From NCBI GenBank assembly GCA_910588945.1, contig CAJUSF010000031.1, positions 62,001 to 126,000 on the forward strand: DNA of 64,000 nt. Direction: 5' to 3'. A program made the position numbers and the translations under genes. The notes under the pieces were generated by a model. It did no database searches and had not been told where the DNA came from. It worked only from the letters and a program-made list of their open reading frames with translations. Shown piece by piece: positions 36,430-44,748 of the stretch. Position 1 is the stretch's first letter; each line of letters opens with the position of its first letter. This DNA comes from an uncultured Eggerthellaceae bacterium. Its GTDB lineage: Bacteria; Actinomycetota; Coriobacteriia; Coriobacteriales; Eggerthellaceae.

Positions 36430-37371
36430 ATGAGAACGGTATCCAATGACATGAGCAACGCAAAGAAAGCCGATATAAGCACGACATTCACCAACTCGGT
36501 GCTGATCTTCATCGCGGGATCTAGCTACGGCTTCATCGTGCCCGTCATCAAGACGGCGAACGAAAACGGCATCTTCCCATCAACGGCATTGCCGCTTCAG
36601 TATTTGATAGCACTTGTAGCGTCACTTATATTCGTGCTGGTGCGCAAGATTAAGTGGAGTTCGCCGAAAAAGCTTTGTGAGATGGCCATTCTCGGCATCT
36701 TCACTGGCGGAACTTCGATCTGTTACTACACGGCGGTCACGTTGCTTCCGAGCTCTGCGGCGCTGACGTTGTTGTTTCAATACGTTTGGATAAGCGTTCT
36801 TATCGAGTGCATCCATAAGCGCAAATTGCCTACACTATCTAGTGTTGTATCTATTGCGGTCATCCTTATTGGTACTGTGTTCGCAACCGGCCTTTTGGAT
36901 GACAGTGCGATATCGCTTAATCCTATCGGCGTAGTGTTCGGGGCGGCATCGGCGGTATTTTATGCACTGTTCCTTTATTTTTCAGGAATCATCGGGGTAG
37001 GGCAGCCGACAGCGCTTCGTGCGGTGATGCTTGCTGCTGGTGGTGTTATCGCCACATCGATCGTGAGCCCAGGTGCCTACATCGCTGCCGTACAGACACC
37101 TCAGGTGTGGCCGTATTCGTTCGCGCTTTCTATACTTGGCATAATCTTTCCAACGACTGTGATTAACTATGCCAGCCCAAAACTATCGGCCGGTATGGTT
37201 TCGATTATGGCATCAAGCGAGCTTCCTGTTGGAATTTTGGCCGCCTGGGTGCTTGTTGCGGATGTGCCGTCTCCGCTTGTGATTTTCGGATCGATTTTAG
37301 TCCTGCTCGGTATCTTTTTGAAGCAGATCCCTGCGCTGCTGGTGAAAGGAAAAGATCGAACGGCGCTTTGA
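36430..37371 (+). CDS. EamA/DMT family transporter
   Basis: A 313-residue, ten-helix membrane protein of the drug/metabolite transporter superfamily with two EamA halves. The motif near SSELPVGILAAWVLVADVP at the end of the second half is typical. The start may be ATG 36430 or ATG 36451 (MSNAKKADI); neither has a clear ribosome-binding site. Substrate unknown; many relatives export amino acids or nucleobases. Confidence 0.85.
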   Translation: MRTVSNDMSNAKKADISTTFTNSVLIFIAGSSYGFIVPVIKTANENGIFPSTALPLQYLIALVASLIFVLVRKIKWSSPKKLCEMAILGIFTGGTSICYYTAVTLLPSSAALTLLFQYVWISVLIECIHKRKLPTLSSVVSIAVILIGTVFATGLLDDSAISLNPIGVVFGAASAVFYALFLYFSGIIGVGQPTALRAVMLAAGGVIATSIVSPGAYIAAVQTPQVWPYSFALSILGIIFPTTVINYASPKLSAGMVSIMASSELPVGILAAWVLVADVPSPLVIFGSILVLLGIFLKQIPALLVKGKDRTAL

Positions 37372-37568
37372 GGGCGCATGAGCGCTACAACATGCGATAG
37401 GGTCGATATTGCCGGGAGAAGCACGGGTAAGCTCAATACCTGAGCGGATCATGTAAAGGCATACAAGGGTTTCTCGAAGGTTGCGTCTGAGCGCAGATCC
37501 TCTAATTCCTATGCCTGAATACGGATGATTGAGCAAAGATCCCTCAAAGCAGATATCCACATACAAAA

Positions 37569-37596
37569 AACCGGACACAACATAATGTGTCCGGTT
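37569..37596 (-). terminator. Terminator of the DUF4190-type gene
   Basis: An 11-bp stem (AACCGGACACA / TGTGTCCGGTT) with a 6-nt loop is followed on the minus strand by TTTTGTATG, 35 bp after the stop codon. It could also act on the plus strand for the DMT gene. Confidence 0.88.
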
Positions 37597-37631
37597 CGGT
37601 TTTGATCTATGATTTCACGTTATCTTGGACC

Positions 37632-38717
37632 TTAGGAGAATGAGAAGAAGTACTCGAGCTCGTCTTGCCAGCTGTCAAGATCAAGCTGCCATTTGCCGTC
37701 AACGGATTCCACGTCAACATCGAAATAGGACTCATCCGGCTCGGTGTTCTTCACTGCATTCATGAGCGCGGTGCCGATCTGAGTGTAGACCTCTTGCTCG
37801 CTCATATCACCGCTATTGATGTCTGACCTCATCTCGATGAGCTCGTCATAGAGGGCATCGAGGATGAGAGCCAAGCTGCGCACGTTCACGTCGTAGTTCG
37901 CCTCAGCCTCATCGCCTGATCCAAAAACGTAATCCGGTGAATAGTCGAAGCCGTCGATCATAGCGCTGGCGAGCTCTGTCGGGTCAACTCCGCAAGCAGC
38001 AAGAGTGATGCCGAGCTCGTATTCTTCCATAGCGTCATCAAATGAGGTCTCCATGAGATTGGCAATGGTTGTCACCATCTGGGGATCCTTGTTCTTAAGC
38101 TGATCGAGATAAGGATCGACAGCATCGAAGACTGCCTGATCCTCCTCATCGACATAAGCGGAAGAGGCGCTGCTTTCGATGGCTGCATTTCGATTAGGTG
38201 TGCTGTAGCTGTTAAGCTCGTCGAATGCTGCTAGTCCGATGAACATCATCACAGCGTTTATCACGATCATGATGACGGACAATACGATTCCAATGATGCC
38301 GCAGACCCTTCCGCCTTTTGCAGAGCTTTCGGTTCCGCCGGCATTGAAGTATTTCCCGGCTTGAACGATGGCGATAATGCCGAGCACGATGCCAACGATT
38401 GGAATCCAGCAAAGCACGATAGCAAGTATTCCCAATACGAGAGCAGGAGTCGGAGAAGGTGGCGCTACAGGTGCACTCGCGGGCGCTTGATATACGGGCT
38501 GCGCCGCAGGATCGGTCGGCTGTGCAGGTGCGGGCGCAGGCTCTGATGCAGGAATTGTAGCTTCTGTCTCAGCGGCAACAGGTGTTGCAGCAGGGGTGGA
38601 CTCAACCGTTTTGTTCGCCTCGGTAGTTGCCGAAGCCTCGGCGGTGACATCAGGTGATGTCGTTGCTTGGTCGGTCGTCTCTTGTGACGCTTCAGGCGTC
38701 ATATCCTTCTTGTCCAT
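37632..38717 (-). CDS. DUF4190-like membrane protein with C-terminal lipoprotein-type domain
   Basis: A 361-residue protein. Residues 1-90 are a disordered Thr/Ala/Pro/Glu tail facing the cytoplasm. Two helices (about 95-122 and 138-165) with the DUF4190-type GILAIVLCWIPIVGIVLGIIAI lead to an external C-terminal domain (about 190-361). That domain resembles the mature lipoprotein at 42816-43400: both have an MxxGFDYS-type centre (MIDGFDYS here), an alternating strand of similar length and a closing Glu/Lys-rich helix. TTAGGAGC precedes the ATG. Function unknown. Confidence 0.75.
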   Translation of the reverse strand: MDKKDMTPEASQETTDQATTSPDVTAEASATTEANKTVESTPAATPVAAETEATIPASEPAPAPAQPTDPAAQPVYQAPASAPVAPPSPTPALVLGILAIVLCWIPIVGIVLGIIAIVQAGKYFNAGGTESSAKGGRVCGIIGIVLSVIMIVINAVMMFIGLAAFDELNSYSTPNRNAAIESSASSAYVDEEDQAVFDAVDPYLDQLKNKDPQMVTTIANLMETSFDDAMEEYELGITLAACGVDPTELASAMIDGFDYSPDYVFGSGDEAEANYDVNVRSLALILDALYDELIEMRSDINSGDMSEQEVYTQIGTALMNAVKNTEPDESYFDVDVESVDGKWQLDLDSWQDELEYFFSFS

Positions 38718-38871
38718 CTTGAGCTCCTAAATGTCTATCGGATGGCGTTGTTCTTCAACAAGGATATTCTAGCCTTTATTTCGCATGAGCCAGCTCAGAT
38801 TTGCGCCTGATTTTAGTGGTCGCAAGTTGGTCTTGAATGTCAGTTGCAGTGATACCGGCCCTTTAACGCAC

Positions 38872-39741
38872 CTAAATGGAGTATGTCCAAAGATTGAGAC
38901 ACTGAGCGAGTATCCGGTCTGGATCCCATGACATATGGCTTCTATCTTTGGAGTTGGGATCGCGTATCTCCACTGTGCCGTCCTCATTGATTTTGGATAA
39001 AACAATGAAATGTCCTTCTGTTGTGAAATCACCGGGGCCGACGACACAGATCACTGGGTGTCCCATTTTGAGCTGTGATGTCAATGAGTTTTTATCAGCC
39101 GGGAGCTCCCTTGCTCTAAGCCCGAGCGACTGCGCCCCTTCTGTCATGAATGTCCAGCTTGTCGATCCGCTGTCAACATATCCGTTCTTTTCGCTGTATC
39201 TTGCCATTGTCGCTGGGTTCTTATCGGTGCGTCCTGTTAAAGAGACATACACCATACTCAAAGCGGTTGGTCCGCATCCGTGTGTTTTGATGGTCGCACC
39301 GGCATAAGGCTCATCGGCCCAAGCGGCATCCGTTTGGTATAGATAAGGCATACTGCCGCGCCTCCATTCGCTTGTCGGAGTGCTTTCGACCGTTTCAACA
39401 GACGCGCTTCCCGCAGCAGCCGGGATGATGTTGAAGTGTCCACCGAGGGTGACAAGACCGCTTAGAGCCGAAACGAAGCTGATGGAGAACAGTATGAACG
39501 CGATCGCGAAAAGAAGCTTTCTAAGCTTTACCGGTCTCACTTCGCTCCTATGCCATGCGCTCGGCTTTTTCCGTCTTTTTGTGTAGGAGGGGTTGTTTCG
39601 GGAGAATCGACGGTTATCGTCATAGAGATGAGATCCTTGATAGGCCTCTGCTGCGGATGGAGCCACGGAAGTGCATATCGGTTTGCGCACCTGGCGTGCA
39701 TCCGTTGAGATGCTTTTGCGTTTTATCTGCTGTGGATCCAT
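38872..39741 (-). CDS. Membrane-anchored C39-like papain-fold peptidase
   Basis: A 289-residue protein with a basic cytoplasmic N-terminus (about 1-70), one helix (about 74-97) and an external C39_2-type domain. Cys156 is in HGCGPTALSMV, His244 in GHFIVLS and Asp261 in RDPNS, with Gln136 in YLYQTDAAW as the likely oxyanion residue, so it looks active. I chose the ATG at 39741 because GGGAGGTG lies 5 bases before it; an upstream start at 39795 has none. It is divergent from a VanRS-like two-component system, 179 bp away. It may trim peptides or cell-wall stems; substrate unknown. Confidence 0.85.
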   Translation of the reverse strand: MDPQQIKRKSISTDARQVRKPICTSVAPSAAEAYQGSHLYDDNRRFSRNNPSYTKRRKKPSAWHRSEVRPVKLRKLLFAIAFILFSISFVSALSGLVTLGGHFNIIPAAAGSASVETVESTPTSEWRRGSMPYLYQTDAAWADEPYAGATIKTHGCGPTALSMVYVSLTGRTDKNPATMARYSEKNGYVDSGSTSWTFMTEGAQSLGLRARELPADKNSLTSQLKMGHPVICVVGPGDFTTEGHFIVLSKINEDGTVEIRDPNSKDRSHMSWDPDRILAQCLNLWTYSI

Positions 39742-39920
39742 AAGGCACCTCCCGAGTTCGTGTGTGATCCATCCGCATTCAAATCCTACGAACAAACCGC
39801 CTTAAACTTCCCATAGCGTTCGCTTAGGATTTCCTTAACGCACCTTAAGCTTTTCTTAAGTTTGAATAGCGGCGCTCGAAAACCCTTTTGCGTCGATGCT
39901 CATCCGTTTAGAATTGGAGC

Positions 39921-40715
39921 ATGAAAAAGCCGATGCAAGACATATCTTCAGAGCAAAGCGCCGCTCAAGGATCCGGTGCTCCTGCAGGTTTTCGCATCCT
40001 TGTTCTTGATGATGAGGTTGCCATCGCGGATCTTGTCAAGGAGATCTTTGAAGCAGAGGGCATGTCGGTAATAGCATGTTACGATCCGATCGCTGCGCTG
40101 CAGATCGCGCAGGAATCGACTTTTGATTTAGCTATCGTCGACATCATGATGCCAGTGATGGACGGTTATGAGTTCTACCATCGGTTGAGAAGCATTGCCG
40201 ATATTCCGGTTGTTTTTCTCTCAGCGAAAGATGAAGAAACAGATATTGTAGTCGGATTCGCATTGGGTGCCGATGACTATGTGACAAAACCCTTCAAACC
40301 TCGAGAGTTGATAGCTCGGGTAAAGGCTCGGCTTCGCAGACGATACGAACGCGATGAGCCGATTGTTAATGGTGAGAAGGATTCCGGTTTAGAAAAAGGC
40401 CTTCTGCAATCCCGCGGCATTAGTGTTGATCCTAAGGCTCACCAAGCAAGTCTTCATGATATTACGCTTACGCTCACTCCGAAGGAATTCGACATTCTTG
40501 CTCTGCTTCTTGCGAGGGCGGGTGAGCCGGTTTCTTCCAGTGAGCTTTATGAGGAGTGCTGGCATGAGGCATCTAATGCATCGTCGGCCAATACGGTCAT
40601 GGTTCATATCCGACATTTGAGAAAGAAGCTCGCCGAGGTTGATTCTTCGATCGAGTTCATCGAGACGGCTTGGGGTGTGGGCTATCGCATCGCTAAGGAT
40701 AATCAGACGCAATAG
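39921..40715 (+). CDS. OmpR/VanR-family response regulator
   Basis: A 264-residue regulator. The receiver domain (about 24-140) has acidic pocket Asp30/Asp31, phospho-acceptor Asp74 in LAIVDIMMP and Lys in VTKPFKPREL. The C-terminal winged helix (about 160-260) includes TLTPKEFDILALLLARAGEPVSS and the NTVMVHIRHLRKKL recognition helix. The first ~20 residues are an extra Ser/Gln/Gly tail. It is 54 bp before its sensor kinase. It is VanR-like by motif, but no vancomycin-resistance ligase or VanX/Y gene is in the window. Confidence 0.93.
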   Translation: MKKPMQDISSEQSAAQGSGAPAGFRILVLDDEVAIADLVKEIFEAEGMSVIACYDPIAALQIAQESTFDLAIVDIMMPVMDGYEFYHRLRSIADIPVVFLSAKDEETDIVVGFALGADDYVTKPFKPRELIARVKARLRRRYERDEPIVNGEKDSGLEKGLLQSRGISVDPKAHQASLHDITLTLTPKEFDILALLLARAGEPVSSSELYEECWHEASNASSANTVMVHIRHLRKKLAEVDSSIEFIETAWGVGYRIAKDNQTQ

Positions 40716-40769
40716 GCGTCATGGATGAAGTGGTAATGACAGAATATCAAGGGTTTAAAAGGTTGGAAC

Positions 40770-42422
40770 ATGGCGGGTAAGTTCGAGAAGAGCGCACAGG
40801 CAAGAGAGCTTCAGCGGCGACTTTCGCTTCGCCTGCTACTGATGTGGCTTGTTTTTACGTTCGCTTTTGCGCTGGTGGCCTTTTTCGCGAACATTTTCGT
40901 TATCCCTCGGATAGCTGATTTCGTTGCCGATCACACCTCTGAGTGGGTGTATTGGGAGAAGAAAGACTATCCGCTTTCAGAATGTCTACGCATTCTTGAT
41001 GCTCCACTCTTGGCGGTCTGCGATTCGGGTGATGCCGACAAAATGGATGCGATCGCACAAGTGGTGGAGTGGCGTGTGAGTGAACTTTCGAAAGCGATGT
41101 CGTTTCTCTCGCGGTCGGAGCTGCTCGAGAAGTATTCGGATGTGATAGGTTCCGATCTTATCGGATACGAGAATATAGACGAGATCCCTCAAGATGCAGA
41201 GTTGTTGGTTATGTTGACAGGGCTTGATGATAGCGCCCCGGTTTGGACAAATTTGTGGCTTTTGCAACGCCAGGCAATTTATGCCGAGCTTTCTCCGGCT
41301 CACGGTCTCGATACGTGGCAGTTTTTTGAGACGGATTCCGTCATCGAGGGCCGCGATCTGTATGACTACTATCTGCTCCGGGATTTGAAGGCGCCGATCG
41401 CGATAACCCTGTATCTGGTGGGATGTATCCTTGTCATCTTCATTGGGTTCAATAAATCGTTCAAGTATTTCGATGAGCTTGCGCGTGCGGTGGCCAACAT
41501 GCTTGAAGATCGCACAAAGCCAGTGAAGCTATCGAAGCAGTTGCTTATTACGCAAAATGAGTTGAACTCGATCAGGCTGGGAAGTCTTGCCGATGAACGC
41601 GCTGCGGATGCAGCGGAACGACGCAAGGATGAATTGGTTGCCTATCTCGCTCATGATATCAAGACACCGCTTACCTCGGTTATGGGGTATTTGATGCTGC
41701 TTGATGAGGCGCCTGATCTTCCTGATGAGGTTCGAGCGCGCTATATACGTGTTGCTTGTGAAAAGACACAGCGTCTCGAGGAGCTGATAGACGAATTCTT
41801 TGAGATCACCCGTTATAACTTGCATTCCATTCCGATCGAGCGGGAGAATGTGGATCTTTTAGTGCTGTGCCAACAGGTCGTCGATGAGTTTTTCCCGGCG
41901 TGCGAAGCTAGAGATATTTCGATCGAGGTGAATGTCGCTGCGGATTCGAATCTGTTTGTGGATCCCGGTAAATTTGCACGCGCTTTAGGTAATGTCGTCA
42001 GGAATGCGGTTGCTTATGCCGAGCCGAGGAGCGTCATCAAGGTCGAAGCGGAGCGCGTGTCGGGAAATGATTTCGTGCTTACAGAAGGTGGAAAAGATGA
42101 TGATGGAGATGGCGATGCCCTAGATATGGCATCTGGCGGGCATCTTAGTGCTGATCTTGAGGCATGTTCAGACGAGGATCTTGATGTGCAGTCTGACAGG
42201 TGGGTCATTCGCGTTTCGAATAGAGGCAAGGAAATATCTGAGGTGCATCTTAAGAGCATCTTTGAGAAATTCTATCGTGCTGATGGCTCCCGTTCTAGCG
42301 AGTCTGGAAGATCGGGTTTAGGTTTAGCGATCGCGAAGGAGATCATTGATGCGCATCGGGGGCGTATCTTTGCAACAAGCGAGTTAGGGGTGACCACATT
42401 TACGATCGTAGTGCCACAATAG
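40770..42422 (+). CDS. Membrane sensor histidine kinase (VanS-like)
   Basis: A 550-residue kinase paired with the preceding regulator. It has two membrane helices (about 23-50 and 208-230) with an external sensor loop between them, then a HAMP-like linker. The HisKA motif is LAHDIKTPLTSVMGYLMLLDE, followed by the ATPase N box GNVVRNAVAYA and G box GRSGLGLAIAKEI. An acidic Asp/Gly insert lies between the N and G boxes (about 435-475). The order of domains and HDIKTPLTS match VanS/PhoR-type kinases sensing envelope or cell-wall stress. Confidence 0.93.
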   Translation: MAGKFEKSAQARELQRRLSLRLLLMWLVFTFAFALVAFFANIFVIPRIADFVADHTSEWVYWEKKDYPLSECLRILDAPLLAVCDSGDADKMDAIAQVVEWRVSELSKAMSFLSRSELLEKYSDVIGSDLIGYENIDEIPQDAELLVMLTGLDDSAPVWTNLWLLQRQAIYAELSPAHGLDTWQFFETDSVIEGRDLYDYYLLRDLKAPIAITLYLVGCILVIFIGFNKSFKYFDELARAVANMLEDRTKPVKLSKQLLITQNELNSIRLGSLADERAADAAERRKDELVAYLAHDIKTPLTSVMGYLMLLDEAPDLPDEVRARYIRVACEKTQRLEELIDEFFEITRYNLHSIPIERENVDLLVLCQQVVDEFFPACEARDISIEVNVAADSNLFVDPGKFARALGNVVRNAVAYAEPRSVIKVEAERVSGNDFVLTEGGKDDDGDGDALDMASGGHLSADLEACSDEDLDVQSDRWVIRVSNRGKEISEVHLKSIFEKFYRADGSRSSESGRSGLGLAIAKEIIDAHRGRIFATSELGVTTFTIVVPQ

Positions 42423-42555
42423 GGATTATGAAGCGATACAGGGCTTTGCGAACTATGTTTACACCATAAACGTGTGCGATCGTGTGCAAACTCTCTCGAT
42501 ATTTATCAATATTTATCGGTTTTTCTGAACGAATGTTCGCAAATTGATAAGAATA

Positions 42556-42584
42556 AAGGTCAGAGGAAAATGCCCTCTGACCTT
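42556..42584 (-). terminator. Terminator of tRNA-Thr
   Basis: An 11-bp stem (AAGGTCAGAGG / CCTCTGACCTT) lies 10 bp after the tRNA; the minus strand continues TTATTCTTATC. Confidence 0.85.
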
Positions 42585-42593
42585 GTATCTTTC

Positions 42594-42669
42594 TGGAGCC
42601 AACGACCGGACTCGAACCGGTGACCTACGCATTACGAGTGCGTTGCTCTACCAACTGAGCCACGTTGGC
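42594..42669 (-). tRNA. tRNA-Thr(CGT)
   Basis: A full cloverleaf of 76 nt with acceptor GCCAACG/CGTTGGC, an encoded CCA end, the GGTTCGAGTCC T-arm and anticodon loop CTCGTAA, giving anticodon CGT for threonine (codon ACG). Confidence 0.96.
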
Positions 42670-42685
42670 TTGATAAAGCTAGCAA

Positions 42686-42715
42686 AGTATAGCTCAAACA
42701 ATGCCGGCTCCGCAA
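42686..42715 (-). promoter_or_regulatory. Promoter of tRNA-Thr
   Basis: On the minus strand TTGCGG is followed after 18 bases by a perfect TATACT, 16 bases before the tRNA. Confidence 0.65.
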
Positions 42716-42815
42716 GAAGCAAATTCGAAGCATTCGGCGCAGTGCGCTGCTTCAGTAGAACTTCCGGATCATCGAATCGGAGGCTCTCCTTGGGCCCTGA
42801 TAGGTCCCGAATCGG

Positions 42816-43400
42816 CTAGGCAGTCTGCGCGAACACGACACTGTCGAGTGAGCCGAGAGCGGTGCCGCTGTTCACAGGCACCCAGATCTTCTTGCCATCA
42901 GAGTCGGTGTAGGCATACTCGATGGATACATCCTCGCTCACGGTTTCGATATCTTTGAACGAGTTTGTGATCGCCTCAGAGATGAGTTCCATCTTCTGAT
43001 CGTCGGTCATGGAGGCAAGCTCAGGATTCTGTGAGATAGCGTTGATCGATTCGGTCAGCTTCTCTTTGAATGCAGCCGAGCTTTTGGATACGATGGTGAG
43101 ATTCGCAGTTGCGCTGTTTCCATCGACTTCGATGCTATTGATGCTGTAGTCAAATCCATCGAGCACCATCGTGGCGAACTCTTCGTTCTCGATCCCGTAT
43201 TGGCTGATGCCTTGCTTTTCCGCTGACTGAGCGATCTGTTGAATGACCGAATCGTCTGCGTTCTTATATCCGTCGAATTCATCGGTGATGGCCTCGCGGA
43301 TGGTGTCTTCTGGACTCGGACCGCAGGCGGTGAGAGAGCACAAAGTGAACACCGCAAAAGCCATGGCGGCAACGACGATTCCCATCTTTTTAAGTTTCAT
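42816..43400 (-). CDS. Lipoprotein of unknown function
   Basis: A 194-residue lipoprotein with a signal peptide and lipobox LTAC (lipidated Cys26). The mature domain (about 30-194) is alternating helix and strand with a central MVLDGFDYSINS and a helix-rich middle. It is similar in layout to the C-terminal domain of the DUF4190-like protein at 37632-38717 (see findings). It may belong to a family of secreted domains with DUF-type fold. It is single, 146 bp from tRNA-Thr, with GGAGGATACG as its ribosome-binding site. Confidence 0.82.
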   Translation of the reverse strand: MKLKKMGIVVAAMAFAVFTLCSLTACGPSPEDTIREAITDEFDGYKNADDSVIQQIAQSAEKQGISQYGIENEEFATMVLDGFDYSINSIEVDGNSATANLTIVSKSSAAFKEKLTESINAISQNPELASMTDDQKMELISEAITNSFKDIETVSEDVSIEYAYTDSDGKKIWVPVNSGTALGSLDSVVFAQTA

Positions 43401-43619
43401 GCCCGTATCCTCCTCGAAATATTCGTTTACCTAGACCAAATGCATATAAGTTGGATTTTCCAAGTTATATGAGATATCTCTAAGCAAATCACTTACAATA
43501 TGGATACTTTATCAGCTTAGTTTGCACTTAGGTTGCAGACAAGCAAAATACGTAGCTTTGTGGTAATCTTTCCGATTAGTTTTTGGAACGATTTCCGCAA
43601 CAAGAGTATGGAGGTTTTA

Positions 43620-43919
43620 ATGAAGATTCTCGGTATGGGAGTTCCGGAGCTTCTTATCATCTTGGTTGTCGTCCTTTTGATCTTCGGACCGAAGAACCTT
43701 CCAAAACTCGGTAGCGCGCTCGGCAAGACGGTCAAGGGCCTGCGTGAGGGCATGGGTGCCGGCAAGAAGGAAGCCAGCGAAGCCAAGGACGATGCGATCG
43801 ATGATGCAGACGCGGATGATGTCGAGGTTGTCTATGAGAGCGTCGAGGCAGAAGAGCAGCCTGCTGCAAAATCTGCGCCTAAGAAGGTCAAGAAGGTCGT
43901 CGTTAAGAAGGCTGAGTAA
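43620..43919 (+). CDS. tatA: Sec-independent (Tat) translocase TatA
   Basis: A 99-residue TatA/TatE-type protein: one N-terminal helix (about 7-24) with the GxGxPELLIILVVVLLIFGPKxLP signature, an amphipathic helix (KLGSALGKTVKGLREGM), then an acidic and Lys-rich tail. It forms the pore of the twin-arginine exporter for folded redox enzymes such as the molybdoenzyme in this window. I chose ATG 43620 preceded by GGAGG; a longer open frame begins at 43533. No tatC is in the window. Confidence 0.93.
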   Translation: MKILGMGVPELLIILVVVLLIFGPKNLPKLGSALGKTVKGLREGMGAGKKEASEAKDDAIDDADADDVEVVYESVEAEEQPAAKSAPKKVKKVVVKKAE

Positions 43920-43987
43920 ATAAGCGCTAATATATCGAGCCCGACGTTATCGGCAACGCAGGCTTGAATCATGCGTAAAGTAACTGT

Positions 43988-44011
43988 GCACGCTTGTCTT
44001 AACAAGCGTGC
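43988..44011 (+). terminator. Hairpin between tatA and greA
   Basis: A perfect 10-bp stem (GCACGCTTGT / ACAAGCGTGC) with loop CTTA, followed by CTTCGTGTT. The T-run is imperfect. Confidence 0.6.
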
Positions 44012-44040
44012 CTTCGTGTTAGAAGGGGACAGAGAAAGAA

Positions 44041-44511
44041 ATGGCAGATAGCAACTACATCCTTACCCAGGAAGGCCGTGAGAAGCTCGAAGAGGAACTT
44101 CACTATCTGGAGACCGAAAAGCGCGCTGAGATCGGTGAGCGCATCAAGACCGCCCGTGAGTTCGGCGATATTTCCGAGAACTCCGAATATGATGACGCAA
44201 AGAACGAGCAGGGAATGATGGAGGCTCGCATCGCCGAGATCACAAGAATCCTGTCAGAGGCTACTGTGGTCACAACGCCGAAGCGTTCGTCAAAGGTCAA
44301 CATCGGCTCGACGGTCACCGTGAACATGGGAGGCAAAGAGCGCGTGCTCTCCATCGTCGGCGGTGCGGAAAGCGATGCTGCTGCTGGCAAGATCTCAAAC
44401 GAATCGCCTGTAGGTGCGGCGCTGCTCGGACATAAGAAGGGCGAAAAGGTGACCGTAGTTGGTCCTACAGGGCGTGAGACGGACATCGAGATACTTAAGA
44501 TCGAGCATTAG
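44041..44511 (+). CDS. greA: Transcription elongation factor GreA
   Basis: A 156-residue factor that rescues backtracked RNA polymerase. The N-terminal coiled coil carries the tip motif EFGDISENSEYDDAKNEQ (residues ~40-57) with the catalytic acidic pair, and the C-terminal domain ends in the conserved GPTGRETDIEILKIEH. GGACAGAGAAAGAA precedes the ATG. It is followed by the long hairpin at 44547-44651 and lysS. Confidence 0.97.
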   Translation: MADSNYILTQEGREKLEEELHYLETEKRAEIGERIKTAREFGDISENSEYDDAKNEQGMMEARIAEITRILSEATVVTTPKRSSKVNIGSTVTVNMGGKERVLSIVGGAESDAAAGKISNESPVGAALLGHKKGEKVTVVGPTGRETDIEILKIEH

Positions 44512-44536
44512 ATCTTTTTGTATTTATAAAAAGATC
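44511..44536 (+). terminator. Weak AT-rich hairpin after greA
   Basis: GATCTTTTT pairs with AAAAAGATC (9 bp, 8-nt loop) beginning at the last base of the greA stop codon. The run of T lies inside the stem rather than after it, so termination is doubtful. Confidence 0.4.
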
Positions 44537-44546
44537 ATGACGCTGT

Positions 44547-44651
44547 GAGGTCTTGTAGCACCTTATTTAGACGGTCAAAGCACTTCTTTCTTGTTGCTCT
44601 AAAGGCAAAACGGTTGTGCTTTCCTGTCTATCTAAGGCACTACAAGACCTC
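44547..44651. repeat. 105-nt long imperfect hairpin between greA and lysS
   Basis: GAGGTCTTGTAG at 44547-44558 is exactly inverted as CTACAAGACCTC at 44640-44651. The pairing continues inward with CCTTA/TAAGG and TAGAC/GTCTA, then AAAGCAC/GTGCTTT and, at the tip, TTGC/GCAA, separated by small internal loops. Roughly 34 pairs in total span a single folded arm. No ORF lies in it and no T-run follows. It could be a MITE-like element, an mRNA processing structure or a structured RNA. Confidence 0.75.
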
Positions 44652-44748
44652 TCGCTATCTTTACGAACTGCCTAATATAATTATTATTGGTAATGTTAGA
44701 TTTTTATATTAATAACGTTTTGGATTACTTTGATACACAGGAGACCTG

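Noticed and set aside
37297..37578. 93-residue minus-strand frame after the DMT transporter
   Set aside because: Overlaps the 3' end of the transporter gene; contains PYSGIG, loosely like glycosyltransferases, but no further match and no ribosome-binding site.
44651..44748. T-box leader for lysS
   Set aside because: No specifier loop or conserved T-box sequence (AGGGTGGNACCGCG-type) is visible before lysS.
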